A DNA stretch of 64,000 bases from Clostridioides mangenotii TR (GTDB taxonomy: Bacteria; Bacillota; Clostridia; Peptostreptococcales; Peptostreptococcaceae). The stretch lies in NCBI RefSeq assembly GCF_000498755.1, contig NZ_AXUS01000005.1, forward strand, positions 1 to 64,000, given 5' to 3'. Under the pieces are notes generated by a model, which did not search any database, was not told the DNA's origin, and saw only the letters and a list, made by a program, of their open reading frames with translations. Shown piece after piece: positions 47,142-56,856 of this stretch; the first letter of the stretch is position 1; every line of letters begins with the position of its first letter. The translations under genes and the position numbers were made by a program.

Positions 47142-48338
47142 ATGAAAGTATTAGTATTAAACTGCGGAAGCTCTTCACTAAAGTATCAATTAATAGATAC
47201 AAACGGTGAAGAAGTATTATGTATAGGATTAGTAGAAAGAATTGGGATAGATGGATCAATTCTTAAACATGAAAAACAAGGTAAAGACGATAAACTTGTT
47301 ATAGAACAACCTATGAAAGATCATAAAGATGCGATAAAGCTTGTACTTGACGCTGTAGTAGATGCAAAATTCGGTGCAGTTAAAGACATGAAAGAAATAG
47401 ATGCAGTTGGACACAGAGTTGTTCACGCTGGTGAGAAATTTGCATCATCTGTAGTTATAACTCCAGAAGTAGAAGAAGCTCTTAAAGAGTGTATAGACTT
47501 AGCGCCACTTCACAACCCAGCAAATATAATGGGAATAGATGCTTGTAAAGCTATACTTCCAGGTGTACCAATGGTAGGAGTATTCGATACTGCATTCCAT
47601 CAAACTATGCCAGAATCTTCATACTTATACGGATTACCTTATGAGTTATACACTAAATACGGTGTAAGAAGATATGGATTCCATGGAACTTCTCATGATT
47701 ACGTATCTCAGAAAGCAGCAGAAATGCTAGGAAAAGATAGAAAAGATCTTAAAATAGTAACTTGTCATTTAGGTAATGGTGCGTCTATAGCAGCTATAGA
47801 CGGAGGAAAATGTGTTGATACATCAATGGGATTCACTCCTCTTGAAGGATTAATAATGGGAACTAGATGTGGAGATATAGATCCAGCTATAATACCATTC
47901 TTAATAAGAAAAGAAAACTTAGACGCTGACGGAATAGACAACCTTATGAATAAACAATCAGGAGTTTATGGAATGTCAGGAGTATCTGCAGACTTTAGAG
48001 ATATAGAAGATGCAGCAGCAAAAGGAGATAAAAGATCTCAAGTAGCTCTAGAGACTTACGTTAAGAGAGTACAAAAATATATAGGTTCATATGCAGCAGA
48101 AATGAACGGATTAGATGTAGTAGTATTCACTGCTGGTGTTGGTGAAAACGGAAAAGCTTTAAGAGCGGAAATGGCATCTAATATGGAATTTTTAGGATTA
48201 AAATTAGATAAAGAAGCTAATGACGTTAGAGGTAAAGAAACTGTAATATCAACAGCTGATTCAAAAGTTAAGATTTTATTAATTCCAACTAATGAAGAAT
48301 TAATGATAGCTAGAGATACATTAAGACTAGTAAAATAA
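47142..48338 (+). CDS. ackA: Acetate kinase
   Basis: Enzyme of 398 residues interconverting acetyl phosphate plus ADP with acetate plus ATP, the main substrate-level phosphorylation step in many Clostridia. Family signatures are [14 protein letters not shown] and [12 protein letters not shown]. The ATG at 47142 is preferred because AGGAGG is six bases upstream; an ATG two codons earlier overlaps that site. No pta is in the window. Confidence 0.95.
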   Translation: MKVLVLNCGSSSLKYQLIDTNGEEVLCIGLVERIGIDGSILKHEKQGKDDKLVIEQPMKDHKDAIKLVLDAVVDAKFGAVKDMKEIDAVGHRVVHAGEKFASSVVITPEVEEALKECIDLAPLHNPANIMGIDACKAILPGVPMVGVFDTAFHQTMPESSYLYGLPYELYTKYGVRRYGFHGTSHDYVSQKAAEMLGKDRKDLKIVTCHLGNGASIAAIDGGKCVDTSMGFTPLEGLIMGTRCGDIDPAIIPFLIRKENLDADGIDNLMNKQSGVYGMSGVSADFRDIEDAAAKGDKRSQVALETYVKRVQKYIGSYAAEMNGLDVVVFTAGVGENGKALRAEMASNMEFLGLKLDKEANDVRGKETVISTADSKVKILLIPTNEELMIARDTLRLVK

Positions 48339-48366
48339 TTATAGAAATTTATTAATAAAAAGTTGG

Positions 48367-48401
48367 AACATTTGTCATAATAATTATGACAAATGTTTTA
48401 G
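48367..48401 (+). terminator. Terminator after ackA
   Basis: Perfect 15-base arms AACATTTGTCATAAT/ATTATGACAAATGTT with almost no loop, followed by TTTAG. Confidence 0.7.
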
Positions 48402-48503
48402 CGTTTATTGAATTTTTCGAAAACCATCTATCAAGTAAAAATACTTGACAAATAAATGCTGGATTTGTATAATAAGTTTGGTAAAGTTTTGAGGTGAATT
48501 TTA

Positions 48504-49034
48504 ATGATAATCAGTGTTGAAAAACTTAACAGAAAAGAAACTGAAAAGACAGTCTTGAATTTTAGTGAAAATATTGGTACTATTAGTTATCGTGGAGATG
48601 TTTTTAATTTAGCATCGCCTTTAAATCTTCAAGGTACGATAACAAAGTCGAAATCTGGATTATACATAGATGTTGATGTTGATTTCACTATTGTTGAAAA
48701 TTGTTCAAGATGTCTAAAAGATGTTAAAGTGCCTTTAAATTACAATATACAAGGTTTCCTTGTAAAAGAGGAAAACTATGTAGAAGACGATTTCGAAAAT
48801 TTCGATGCGTTTTTCTACGATGGATCTGAAATGGATCTATTAACTATAGTAGAACAGACCTTGGATTTTAATTTACCGAGCAAGGCTCTTTGTGATGAAC
48901 AGTGTAAAGGCCTATGTTACAAATGCGGAGCTGATTTAAATATAAAAGAATGTTCTTGCAATGGAGATACAAATGACGAGGGCAATATTGACCCGCGTTT
49001 TGCTAAATTAAAAGACTTATTTAAAAATGACTAA
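48504..49034 (+). CDS. yceD: YceD (DUF177) family protein
   Basis: Protein of 176 residues with a zinc-binding pattern: CSRC in the middle and CDEQCKGLCYKCG near the C-terminus. The family is linked to 23S rRNA accumulation and is nearly always encoded just before rpmF, as here. GAGGTG precedes the start. Confidence 0.87.
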   Translation: MIISVEKLNRKETEKTVLNFSENIGTISYRGDVFNLASPLNLQGTITKSKSGLYIDVDVDFTIVENCSRCLKDVKVPLNYNIQGFLVKEENYVEDDFENFDAFFYDGSEMDLLTIVEQTLDFNLPSKALCDEQCKGLCYKCGADLNIKECSCNGDTNDEGNIDPRFAKLKDLFKND

Positions 49035-49047
49035 GGAGGTGGCGTAA

Positions 49048-49224
49048 ATGGCAGTACCAAAGCGTAAAACATCTAAATCAAAAAGAGATATGAGAAGAGC
49101 AGCTAACTCAAAAATGGAAGCAACTAGTTTCGTAAGTTGCCCACAGTGTCATGAGCCAAAATTATCACACAGAGTGTGCCCAGATTGTGGATATTATAAA
49201 GGTAAAGAAGTAGTATCTAAATAG
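49048..49224 (+). CDS. rpmF: 50S ribosomal protein L32
   Basis: Protein of 58 residues starting [17 protein letters not shown], with zinc-ribbon cysteines in CPQCHEP and CPDCGYY. AAGGAGGTG precedes the ATG, 13 bases after the yceD stop. Confidence 0.96.
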   Translation: MAVPKRKTSKSKRDMRRAANSKMEATSFVSCPQCHEPKLSHRVCPDCGYYKGKEVVSK

Positions 49225-49243
49225 TATTTAAAGAGGTTGCCTC

Positions 49244-49333
49244 AAAACTGATTGACCGACTGCTTGTGTTTATAAAGCAAAATTAATTGCTTCTAATTTG
49301 ACTGATTTTACAAGTGATTGGTCAATCAGTTTT
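49244..49333. repeat. Inverted repeat with AAAACTGATTGACC arms
   Basis: Perfect 14-base arms, AAAACTGATTGACC (49244-49257) and GGTCAATCAGTTTT (49320-49333), around 62 bases that partly pair again. A second element with nearly the same arms is at 56603-56690. It lacks a T run, so it is not a plain terminator. Confidence 0.6.
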
Positions 49334-49395
49334 GATGGATTCAATCTTATGGGAAAAGGCTTAAAGTAAAAATATTTAGTATTTTTATGATTATA

Positions 49396-49447
49396 AAAAG
49401 GTTGTTTTAAGAGCGATTATTAAATCGCTTTTGAAACAACCTTTTTT
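49396..49447 (+). terminator. Terminator after rpmF
   Basis: Arms AAAGGTTGTTT-AAGAGCGATT and AATCGCTT-GAAACAACCTTT pair over more than 20 bases, ending in six T. The other sequence in 49225-49651 is AT-rich with no gene, apart from the inverted repeat and fapR promoter listed separately. Confidence 0.85.
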
Positions 49448-49576
49448 GAGCATGAATCAGAAAAAAAGAGACTGAATATATAGTTTTAATTTAAGGTATT
49501 ATAGTAATTAGCAGAAAATAAATAAATTTTGATAATATAAATTCAAATTAAATAATATAAAATAAGTAATTTAGTA

Positions 49577-49626
49577 TTGAAAAACTTTATTTGATATTAT
49601 ATACTACTATTAGTAGCTGGTACTAA
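49577..49626 (+). promoter_or_regulatory. fapR promoter with FapR operator
   Basis: TTGAAA (49577-49582), 17-base spacer, TATACT (49600-49605), then the palindrome TTAGTAGCTGGTACTAA (49610-49626). This differs at two positions from the Bacillus FapR site as I recall it (TTAGTACCTGATACTAA) and lies right at the expected start of transcription, so FapR would block its own operon until malonyl-CoA accumulates. Confidence 0.82.
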
Positions 49627-49651
49627 TTACTGCTATGAATTTGGAGGTTAT

Positions 49652-50209
49652 ATGAAGAAAAAGAGTAAGGCCCAAAGACAGAAAGAGCTGGTTGAGATCT
49701 TAGAAGGGGATCCTTTCTACACTGACGAAGAGCTATCTAGTGTATTTAATGTCAGCATCCAAACGATAAGGCTTGATAGGATGAGTCTAAACATCCCAGA
49801 ACTTAGGGAGAGACTTAAAACTATAGCAGAAACTCAAGGCTCCAAAGTCAAGACTCTTGGAAAACAAGAGATAATAGGAGAGATAATAGAGTTATCTGTT
49901 GGGCAACTTGGTATATCCATGCTAGAGATCACGGATGATATGATTTATACAAAGACCAATACAGTTAGAGATACATATGTTTTTTCTCTGACAAGTTCGC
50001 TTGCAATGGCGATAGTTGACGCTCCAAAGGTAATATTAAGGTCTGCAAATGTAAATTGTATAATAATGATAGAGGATAAAGATAGACTCATAGCAAAAGC
50101 GGAAGTCCACAAGAAAGAGGACAGAAAGCATTTTGTAAAAGTCGTTGTAAATAGTAGGAATCACGATCAAGTATTTAAAGGAGATTTTATATTTGAAGAG
50201 ATAGACTAG
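49652..50209 (+). CDS. fapR: FapR repressor of fatty acid and phospholipid synthesis
   Basis: Protein of 185 residues with a DeoR-like helix-turn-helix (YTDEELSSVFNVSIQTIRLDRMSL) and a hot-dog-fold effector domain that binds malonyl-CoA. GGAGGT precedes the ATG, and a FapR site lies in its promoter. It heads the plsX-fab operon, the classic Firmicute arrangement. Confidence 0.93.
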   Translation: MKKKSKAQRQKELVEILEGDPFYTDEELSSVFNVSIQTIRLDRMSLNIPELRERLKTIAETQGSKVKTLGKQEIIGEIIELSVGQLGISMLEITDDMIYTKTNTVRDTYVFSLTSSLAMAIVDAPKVILRSANVNCIIMIEDKDRLIAKAEVHKKEDRKHFVKVVVNSRNHDQVFKGDFIFEEID

Positions 50210-50284
50210 TATATACGATTTTAATATGGTTATGTACTAGTCTAACTGTTTGCATAAAATTTCGTTAATATAGGAGGCAAAGAT

Positions 50285-51346
50285 ATGAAAATAGTTATTG
50301 ATGGAATGGGCGGAGATAATGCACCTTCTTCAAATGTTGAAGGAGCGGTTGAGGCAATTAAGGAATACAATATAGATATTGTAATAACAGGAGATAAAGA
50401 AATATTAGAAATAGAATTATCCAAATATGAATTTGATAAAAGAAAATTAGAGATATTAGGAACTACTGAAGTTATAGAAAATGAAGATAAACCTGTTAAA
50501 GCTATAAGAAGGAAGAAAGATTCTTCTATGGTAGTAGCACTGAACCTTGTAAAAGAGGGAAAAGCGGATGCGGTAATTTCAGCTGGTAATACAGGTGCAC
50601 TTCTTGCGGGAGGACTGTTTATAGTTGGAAGAATTAAAGGAGTAGATAGACCTTGTCTTTGTTCGGCGATCCCGAATGTAAAAGGTGGAATGACTTTAAT
50701 TGCAGACTGTGGTGCCAATGCAGATTGTAAACCGAAAAACCTTTGTGAGTTTGCAGCTATGAGCAGTATATACTCTAAGAAGGTACTGGGTGTGGATAAC
50801 CCTAGAGTCGCTACTGCAAATGTAGGGCTAGAAGAAGGTAAAGGGAATGAGTTAGTTAAAAAATCTTATGAAGATATTAAAAAATTAAATCTAAACTTTA
50901 TCGGAAATGTTGAAGCAAGAGAGATACTGAATTCTTATACAGACATAATCGTATGTGATGGATTTACAGGAAACATGCTTCTTAAATCTGCAGAAGGTGT
51001 TGCTCTTTCAGTGCTAGAACTGATAAAACAGAGTTTTGTATCTAGTACTAAGAGCAAGATAGGAGCATTTTTACTAAAAGATGATCTAAAAAAACTAAAG
51101 AGCTTTATGGATTATTCTGAGTACGGAGGAGCCCCTCTTTTAGGTTTAAATGGAGGAGTAATAAAAGCTCATGGTAGTTCAGATGCAAATGCTATAAAAA
51201 ACGCTATAAACCAAGGAATAAAGTTTACTAAAGGTGAAGTAGTAAAGGATATAGAAGAGTTCATAAAAGATTTTTCAAAAGAAAGTGAAAACGACAAAGA
51301 CGATCACGATGTAAAAGACAGCAACAAAAATAGAGATGAAGAGTAA
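50285..51346 (+). CDS. plsX: Phosphate acyltransferase PlsX
   Basis: Enzyme of 353 residues making acyl phosphate from acyl-ACP for phospholipid synthesis. It has the family N-terminus [19 protein letters not shown] and the core motifs [12 protein letters not shown] and [12 protein letters not shown] highly charged Asp/Lys-rich tail of about 25 residues follows the usual end. Stop lies 25 bases before fabH. Confidence 0.94.
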   Translation: MKIVIDGMGGDNAPSSNVEGAVEAIKEYNIDIVITGDKEILEIELSKYEFDKRKLEILGTTEVIENEDKPVKAIRRKKDSSMVVALNLVKEGKADAVISAGNTGALLAGGLFIVGRIKGVDRPCLCSAIPNVKGGMTLIADCGANADCKPKNLCEFAAMSSIYSKKVLGVDNPRVATANVGLEEGKGNELVKKSYEDIKKLNLNFIGNVEAREILNSYTDIIVCDGFTGNMLLKSAEGVALSVLELIKQSFVSSTKSKIGAFLLKDDLKKLKSFMDYSEYGGAPLLGLNGGVIKAHGSSDANAIKNAINQGIKFTKGEVVKDIEEFIKDFSKESENDKDDHDVKDSNKNRDEE

Positions 51347-51371
51347 AGCTCTTTGGAGGTTTAATATAGTT

Positions 51372-52358
51372 ATGAAGATAAAATCTGGAATATTAGGGGT
51401 TGGAAGCTATTTACCCGAAAAATGTGTTGATAACTTTTACTTTGAAGGTATTATGGATACATCTGATGAATGGATTACAACTAGAACAGGGATAAAAGAG
51501 AGAAGAGTTGCATCTGAAGAAGAAGCTACATCTGACTTAGCTATAAAAGCTTCATTAAAGGCTTTAGAATGTGCCAATTTGGCTCCTGAAGACATAGACC
51601 TTATAATTTTAGCTACTCTTACTCCTGATATGCTCTTACCGTCGACAGCTTGTATAGTTCAAGAAGGAATTGGTGCAGTTAATGCTGCTGCATTTGACAT
51701 TTCAGCCGCTTGCACAGGTTTTGTATACGCTCTTACTATTGCAAAACAGTTTGTGGAAAACGACACTTACAATAATATTCTTGTTGTTGGATCAGAAGTT
51801 AGTTCAAGAGTTTTAAACTATGAAGACAGAGCTACATCTGTGTTGTTTGGTGATGGATCAGGTGCTGCTGTAGTTGGTAGAGTCGAAGACGGCGGTATAC
51901 TTTCTACATACTTAGGAGCAGATGGTAAAGGAAAAGACTATCTGAAAATACCAGCAGGTGGTTCAAGAAATAGAGCAAGTCAAGATACTGTACAGAACAA
52001 TATGCATACAATACACATGGCTGGTAGTGATGTATTCAAATTTGCAGTTAGAAAGATGGCTGAAACTTCTCAAATTGCAATAGAAAAAGCGAATTTGGAA
52101 GCAAAAGATATAGATTTATTCGTACCTCATCAAGCAAATGCGAGGATAATAGAGGCATCAGCTAAGAGATTGGGACTTAGCATGGACAGTGTATTTGTAA
52201 ATTTAGATAAATACGGAAACATGTCAGCTGCTTCTATACCAGTAGCCTTGGATGAAGCGTATAGAGAAGGAAAAATAAAAAAAGGTGATAAGATAGTGGT
52301 AGTTGGATTTGGTGGGGGTCTTACATGGGGATCTTCGGTAATCGAATGGACATTATAA
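51372..52358 (+). CDS. fabH: 3-oxoacyl-ACP synthase III
   Basis: Initiating condensing enzyme of 328 residues joining acetyl-CoA and malonyl-ACP. The catalytic triad is visible: Cys in DISAACTGF, His in VPHQANARI, Asn in YGNMSAAS. The start at 51372 gives the standard N-terminus, though GGAGGT is a little far (11 bases). Confidence 0.94.
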   Translation: MKIKSGILGVGSYLPEKCVDNFYFEGIMDTSDEWITTRTGIKERRVASEEEATSDLAIKASLKALECANLAPEDIDLIILATLTPDMLLPSTACIVQEGIGAVNAAAFDISAACTGFVYALTIAKQFVENDTYNNILVVGSEVSSRVLNYEDRATSVLFGDGSGAAVVGRVEDGGILSTYLGADGKGKDYLKIPAGGSRNRASQDTVQNNMHTIHMAGSDVFKFAVRKMAETSQIAIEKANLEAKDIDLFVPHQANARIIEASAKRLGLSMDSVFVNLDKYGNMSAASIPVALDEAYREGKIKKGDKIVVVGFGGGLTWGSSVIEWTL

Positions 52359-52370
52359 GGGAGATTATTT

Positions 52371-53300
52371 ATGAATAGAATATGTGAATTATTGGATATT
52401 AAATACCCTATAATACAAGGTGGAATGGCTTGGGTTGCAAATGCGCCGCTTGCTGCTGCAGTATCAAATGCAGGAGGGTTAGGAATAATAGCCGCTGGAA
52501 ATGCACCTAAAGAAATTATAAAAAATGAGATTGATAACTGTAGAAAATTAACTGACAGAACTTTTGGAGTAAATGTAATGCTACTTTCTCCATTTGCAGA
52601 TGACATTATAGACTTAGTAATAGAAGAAAAGATTCAAGTAATAACAACAGGAGCAGGTAACCCTGCAAAACATATGGATAGATTAAATGAAGCAGGAGTA
52701 AAAGTAATACCTGTAGTTCCGACTACAGCACTAGCTCAGAGGATGGAAAGATTTGGAGCTACAGCAGTAATAGCTGAGGGAACAGAAGCTGGTGGTCATA
52801 TAGGTGAAGTTACAACGATGGTACTTATACCTCAAATAACAGACAGCGTTAGCATACCAGTTATTGCAGCTGGAGGAATAGCTGACGGTAGAGGAATAGC
52901 CGCATCATTTGCTTTAGGTGCTCAAGGTGTTCAAATCGGAACAAGATTTATATGTAGTGATGAGTGTACAGCTCATGAAAACTACAAACAACTTGTTATA
53001 AAAGCTAAAGACAGAGATGCATTAGTAACTGGAAGAGTAACGGGACATCCAGTAAGAACTCTTAAAAATAAATTATCAAAGGATTTTATTAAAATGGAAG
53101 CAGCAGGTGCTACACCAGAAGAATTAGAAGCAAAGGGAGTAGGTGCACTAAGAATGGCTACTGTATATGGCGATAAAGACAAAGGATCATTTATGGCAGG
53201 TCAAATAGCTGCAATGGTTAAAGATATAAAGCCATGTGAAGAAATAGTTCAAGATTTAGTTAAAAAGGCAAAAGAAGTAATGCCTAACATAAATTTGTAG
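52371..53300 (+). CDS. fabK: Enoyl-ACP reductase II (FMN-dependent)
   Basis: Flavoenzyme of 309 residues of the nitronate-monooxygenase-like fold (YPIIQGGMAWVANAPLAAAVSNAGG, GTEAGGHIGEV, AAGGIADGRG). FabK replaces FabI in many Firmicutes and is insensitive to triclosan. It catalyses the last step of each elongation cycle; context with fabH and fabD decides against nitronate monooxygenase. Confidence 0.92.
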   Translation: MNRICELLDIKYPIIQGGMAWVANAPLAAAVSNAGGLGIIAAGNAPKEIIKNEIDNCRKLTDRTFGVNVMLLSPFADDIIDLVIEEKIQVITTGAGNPAKHMDRLNEAGVKVIPVVPTTALAQRMERFGATAVIAEGTEAGGHIGEVTTMVLIPQITDSVSIPVIAAGGIADGRGIAASFALGAQGVQIGTRFICSDECTAHENYKQLVIKAKDRDALVTGRVTGHPVRTLKNKLSKDFIKMEAAGATPEELEAKGVGALRMATVYGDKDKGSFMAGQIAAMVKDIKPCEEIVQDLVKKAKEVMPNINL

Positions 53301-53310
53301 GAGGAATGTT

Positions 53311-54261
53311 ATGGCAAAAATAGCACTAGTATTTCCAGGTCAAGGAGCACAGTATACAGGAATGGCAAAGGATCTGTATGAAGGCAACACTATAGCTAAA
53401 GTAATAGTGGACAAAGCGTGTAAGAATCTCAACATGGATATCAAAAATATGATGTTTGAAGGTCCAGATGAAGAGCTTTCAAAAACAGAAAATACTCAAC
53501 CTGCGATATTGATACACAGTATAGCAGCTTATGAAGCTTTAAAAAGCGAAATAGATCTAGAATTTGATGTTTGCCTGGGATTGTCTTTAGGTGAATACAG
53601 TGCACTTGTTACAGCTGGTGTACTAGATTTCAGTGATGCTGTAAAGCTTGTTAAAAAGAGGGGAAAGTACATGCAAGAAACTGTACCTCTTGGGGAAGGC
53701 ACTATGGCAGCAATATTAGGTATGGATAGAGAGACTTTAAAAAAGATAATAGATAAAATAGAGGGAGGAATTGTAGAAGTTGCAAACTACAATTCTCCGG
53801 GTCAGATAGTAATTTCAGGTGAGACAGAAAAAGTTCGCGAAGCTATGGAAAAATGTAAAGATAGTGGAGCTAAGAGAGCTGTCGAGCTAAGTGTAAGCGG
53901 TCCATTTCACTCGTCTATGCTAAAAGAAGCGGGAGAGAAGTTGTCTTTGGAGCTGAATAAGGTAAATATAAAAGACTCTAGCATAAAAGTAGTATCAAAT
54001 GTCAATGCTGACTACTACAGTGGAAAATACAAAGATCTTTTAGTAAAACAAGTTAGTTCATCAGTGCTTTGGGAGGATTCAATATCTAAACTTATAGATG
54101 AAGGTTACGATACATTTATTGAAATTGGGCCAGGAAAAACACTTAATGCATTTATAAAGAAAATATCCTCACAAAAAGATGCAAAAGTAGAAATTCACAA
54201 TATTGACGGGATAGATTCTTTTGATAAATTTGTAAGTAAATATAGAAATGGGGAAATCTAA
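53311..54261 (+). CDS. fabD: Malonyl-CoA:ACP transacylase
   Basis: Enzyme of 316 residues that loads malonyl groups onto ACP. It has FPGQGAQYTGMA at the N-terminus, the nucleophile serine in GLSLGEYSA and the histidine in SGPFHSSML. AGGAGG precedes the ATG; it overlaps fabG by one base. Confidence 0.95.
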   Translation: MAKIALVFPGQGAQYTGMAKDLYEGNTIAKVIVDKACKNLNMDIKNMMFEGPDEELSKTENTQPAILIHSIAAYEALKSEIDLEFDVCLGLSLGEYSALVTAGVLDFSDAVKLVKKRGKYMQETVPLGEGTMAAILGMDRETLKKIIDKIEGGIVEVANYNSPGQIVISGETEKVREAMEKCKDSGAKRAVELSVSGPFHSSMLKEAGEKLSLELNKVNIKDSSIKVVSNVNADYYSGKYKDLLVKQVSSSVLWEDSISKLIDEGYDTFIEIGPGKTLNAFIKKISSQKDAKVEIHNIDGIDSFDKFVSKYRNGEI

Positions 54262-55010
54262 TGATAAATTTTACAGATAGAACAGCCGTTGTTACAGGGG
54301 GATCACGTGGTATAGGTAAAGAAGTCGCCAAAAAGCTGGCATCTTTAGGAGCCGATGTAGTGATCAACTATACTTTAAACGAAGAACAAGCGAATATTAC
54401 TAAATCTGAGATAGAAGGTATGGGAGTTAAGTGCATGGTTGTACAGTGCGACGTATCTAAATCAGATCAAGTAGCTGAAATGATGGACTCAGTAGTAAAG
54501 GAATTCGGAAAAATAGATATACTAGTAAACAATGCTGGTATAACCAGAGATGGACTTCTTATGAGAATGAAGGAAGAGGACTTCGATAAAGTAATAGATA
54601 TTAACTTAAAAGGAGTTTTCAACTGTACAAAAGCTGCTACTAAGTACATGATGAAGAAAAAGTATGGTAGAGTAATAAACATGTCATCTATAGTTGGAAT
54701 TATGGGAAATCCAGGACAGACAAACTACTGCGCATCAAAAGCAGGGGTAATAGGATTTACTAAGGCGTCTGCTAGAGAGCTTGCATCTAGAAATATAAAT
54801 ATTAATGCAGTAGCACCTGGATTTATCGATACAGATATGACTCAAGTACTATCTGAAAATATAAAAAATTCAATGCTTGCTAATATTCCTAAAAAAACTT
54901 TCGGAAAGCCGGAAGATGTTGCAAACTTAGTCGCATTCTTAGCAAGTGATATGTCTGAATATATAACTGGCCAAGTTATAAATGTAGACGGCGGGATGGT
55001 AATGCAGTAG
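54261..55010 (+). CDS. fabG: 3-oxoacyl-ACP reductase
   Basis: SDR enzyme of 249 residues with cofactor motif TGGSRGIGKEV, NNAG, and catalytic Ser and Tyr-x-x-x-Lys (NMSSIVG, YCASKAG). It reduces 3-oxoacyl-ACP in the elongation cycle. It is intact, unlike the related reductase at 32291. Confidence 0.95.
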   Translation: MINFTDRTAVVTGGSRGIGKEVAKKLASLGADVVINYTLNEEQANITKSEIEGMGVKCMVVQCDVSKSDQVAEMMDSVVKEFGKIDILVNNAGITRDGLLMRMKEEDFDKVIDINLKGVFNCTKAATKYMMKKKYGRVINMSSIVGIMGNPGQTNYCASKAGVIGFTKASARELASRNININAVAPGFIDTDMTQVLSENIKNSMLANIPKKTFGKPEDVANLVAFLASDMSEYITGQVINVDGGMVMQ

Positions 55011-55096
55011 TCAATAAAATTGTGTAATGGTAACATGATAACTTGAAAAAGTTATTTTAATTAAATATATTAAATAGAAAATTAGGAGGAAACATA

Positions 55097-55321
55097 ATGT
55101 TTGATAAAGTTGTAGAAATAATAATAGACCAATTAGGTGTAGAAGATAAGGTAATAACAGCAGAAACATCATTAATGAAAGATTTAGAGGCCGATTCACT
55201 TGACGCTGTAGAAATAATAATGGCTCTTGAAGACGAATTCGAATTAGAAATACCAGATGAAGATGCTGAAAACTTCAAGTCAATCGGTGATATAGTTAAA
55301 TATATCGAATCACAAAAATAG
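55097..55321 (+). CDS. acpP: Acyl carrier protein
   Basis: Acidic protein of 74 residues with the phosphopantetheine attachment site in EADSLDAVEIIMALEDEF. AGGAGG precedes the ATG. It carries growing acyl chains for the surrounding Fab enzymes. Confidence 0.96.
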   Translation: MFDKVVEIIIDQLGVEDKVITAETSLMKDLEADSLDAVEIIMALEDEFELEIPDEDAENFKSIGDIVKYIESQK

Positions 55322-55351
55322 TAGTAGGCTGACAAATAGTGGAGGTATTCT

Positions 55352-56590
55352 ATGAACAATAGAAGAGTAGTTATAACGGGGCTTGGATGTGTCACACCAG
55401 TTGGAAATGACAAAGATGAATTCTGGAAGAACATCAAATCAGGAGTATCTGGAATAGATACAATAACTAAATTTGATGCTAGCACATACCAAACACAAAT
55501 AGCTGGAGAAGTAAAGAACTTTGATCCAGAGCAGTTTATAAGCAAAAAAGAAGTAAAGAGAGTAGATAGATTCACTCAATATGCAATTGCCTCTGCAAAG
55601 ATGGCAGTTGAAGATTCTAAACTAGACTTAGAAAAAATAGATCAATATAGATTTGGAGTTATAATAGGATCTGGCATAGGTGGAGTGGAAACAATAGAAA
55701 CACAACACAAGATCATGTTAGAAAAAGGGAATAAAAGAGTAAGCCCCTTCTTTGTTCCAATGATGATCGGTAATATGGCAGCAGGCCAAGTTTCGATATT
55801 CTTAGGTGCAAAGGGACCAAATACAAATGTGTGTACGGCTTGTTCATCAGGAACTCATTCAATTGGAGATGCCTTTAAGATAATACAAAGAGGCGATGCT
55901 GATTTAATGGTATCTGGAGGTTCAGAAGCATGTGTTACAGGTCTTGCTTTTTCTGGATTCTGTAATATGAAGGCTATGTCTGTTAGAAACGACGATCCAA
56001 AGGCTGCATCTCGCCCATTTGACAAAGACAGAGATGGGTTTGTAATGGGAGAGGGAGCGGGGATACTTATTCTTGAAGAATTAGATCACGCATTGAATAG
56101 AGGAGCAAAGATTTACGCTGAGGTTGTTGGATATGGATCTACTGCAGATGCTTATCATATAACTACACCTGCTGAAAATGGTGAAGGGGCAGCTAGATCT
56201 ATGAAGATGGCAATGAAAGATGGAAATATAGATATAGGTGATGTAGATTATATAAATGCGCATGGTACATCAACTCCATATAACGATAAGTTCGAGACAA
56301 TGGCTATAAAGTCTGTCTTTGGGGACAAAGCATACGATTTATGTGTGTCATCAACTAAATCTATGACTGGACACTTACTAGGAGCCTCAGGGGCAATAGA
56401 AGCCGTTATATGTGCACTTAGTATAGACGAAGGATATGTGCCTCCTACAATAAATCTAGATAACCAAGACGAAGAACTTGATTTAGATTATGTTGCTAAT
56501 GTAGGGAGAGAAAAAGAAGTCACATACGCTCTATCAAACTCATTAGGTTTTGGTGGTCACAATGCAACATTAGCATTTAAAAAATACTAG
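55352..56590 (+). CDS. fabF: 3-oxoacyl-ACP synthase II
   Basis: Condensing enzyme of 412 residues with the active-site cysteine in [12 protein letters not shown] and the two histidines in [11 protein letters not shown] and [12 protein letters not shown]. It elongates acyl chains and ends the fapR-led operon. No fabZ or acc genes follow in this window. Confidence 0.95.
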   Translation: MNNRRVVITGLGCVTPVGNDKDEFWKNIKSGVSGIDTITKFDASTYQTQIAGEVKNFDPEQFISKKEVKRVDRFTQYAIASAKMAVEDSKLDLEKIDQYRFGVIIGSGIGGVETIETQHKIMLEKGNKRVSPFFVPMMIGNMAAGQVSIFLGAKGPNTNVCTACSSGTHSIGDAFKIIQRGDADLMVSGGSEACVTGLAFSGFCNMKAMSVRNDDPKAASRPFDKDRDGFVMGEGAGILILEELDHALNRGAKIYAEVVGYGSTADAYHITTPAENGEGAARSMKMAMKDGNIDIGDVDYINAHGTSTPYNDKFETMAIKSVFGDKAYDLCVSSTKSMTGHLLGASGAIEAVICALSIDEGYVPPTINLDNQDEELDLDYVANVGREKEVTYALSNSLGFGGHNATLAFKKY

Positions 56591-56602
56591 AGAAATTTTT
56601 AC

Positions 56603-56690
56603 AAAACTGATTGAATTATTGGATTCGCTCCACGGCCTATTATGGTAAGCAAAAAGTGTCGCGAAACACAGTGATTTAATCAGTTTTTTT
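56603..56690 (+). terminator. Terminator-like inverted repeat after fabF
   Basis: Arms AAAACTGATTGAAT (56603-56616) and ATTTAATCAGTTTT (56674-56687) with one G-U pair, closing a 57-base loop that holds a small GTGT/ACAC hairpin near 56656. A seven-T run ends it. The arms match those of the element at 49244-49333, though the interiors differ. Confidence 0.65.
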
Positions 56691-56766
56691 ATGCTATAAA
56701 AAATAGTTTATAAATAAATGATACTTGAAATACTTTAAAGTTAGAGATGTATTACCTTGCTTATAT

Positions 56767-56794
56767 TTGCATAATTAACTCATTATGTTATAAT
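56767..56794 (+). promoter_or_regulatory. Promoter of the osmolyte transporter operon
   Basis: TTGCAT, 16-base spacer and TATAAT at 56789-56794, about 60 bases before the ATPase gene. Confidence 0.5.
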
Positions 56795-56856
56795 CAATTA
56801 AACAACTTATATTATTAAACAAAGTTGTTTGTAGTAGCAAGAGGAGATGATTTTAT

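Noticed and set aside
50242-50718. 158-codon open frame on the minus strand over plsX
   Set aside because: It lies opposite the conserved plsX start, has no ribosome site, and its composition mirrors plsX codons.
52130-52606. 158-codon minus-strand frame over fabH/fabK
   Set aside because: Shadow of two well-identified genes on the other strand.
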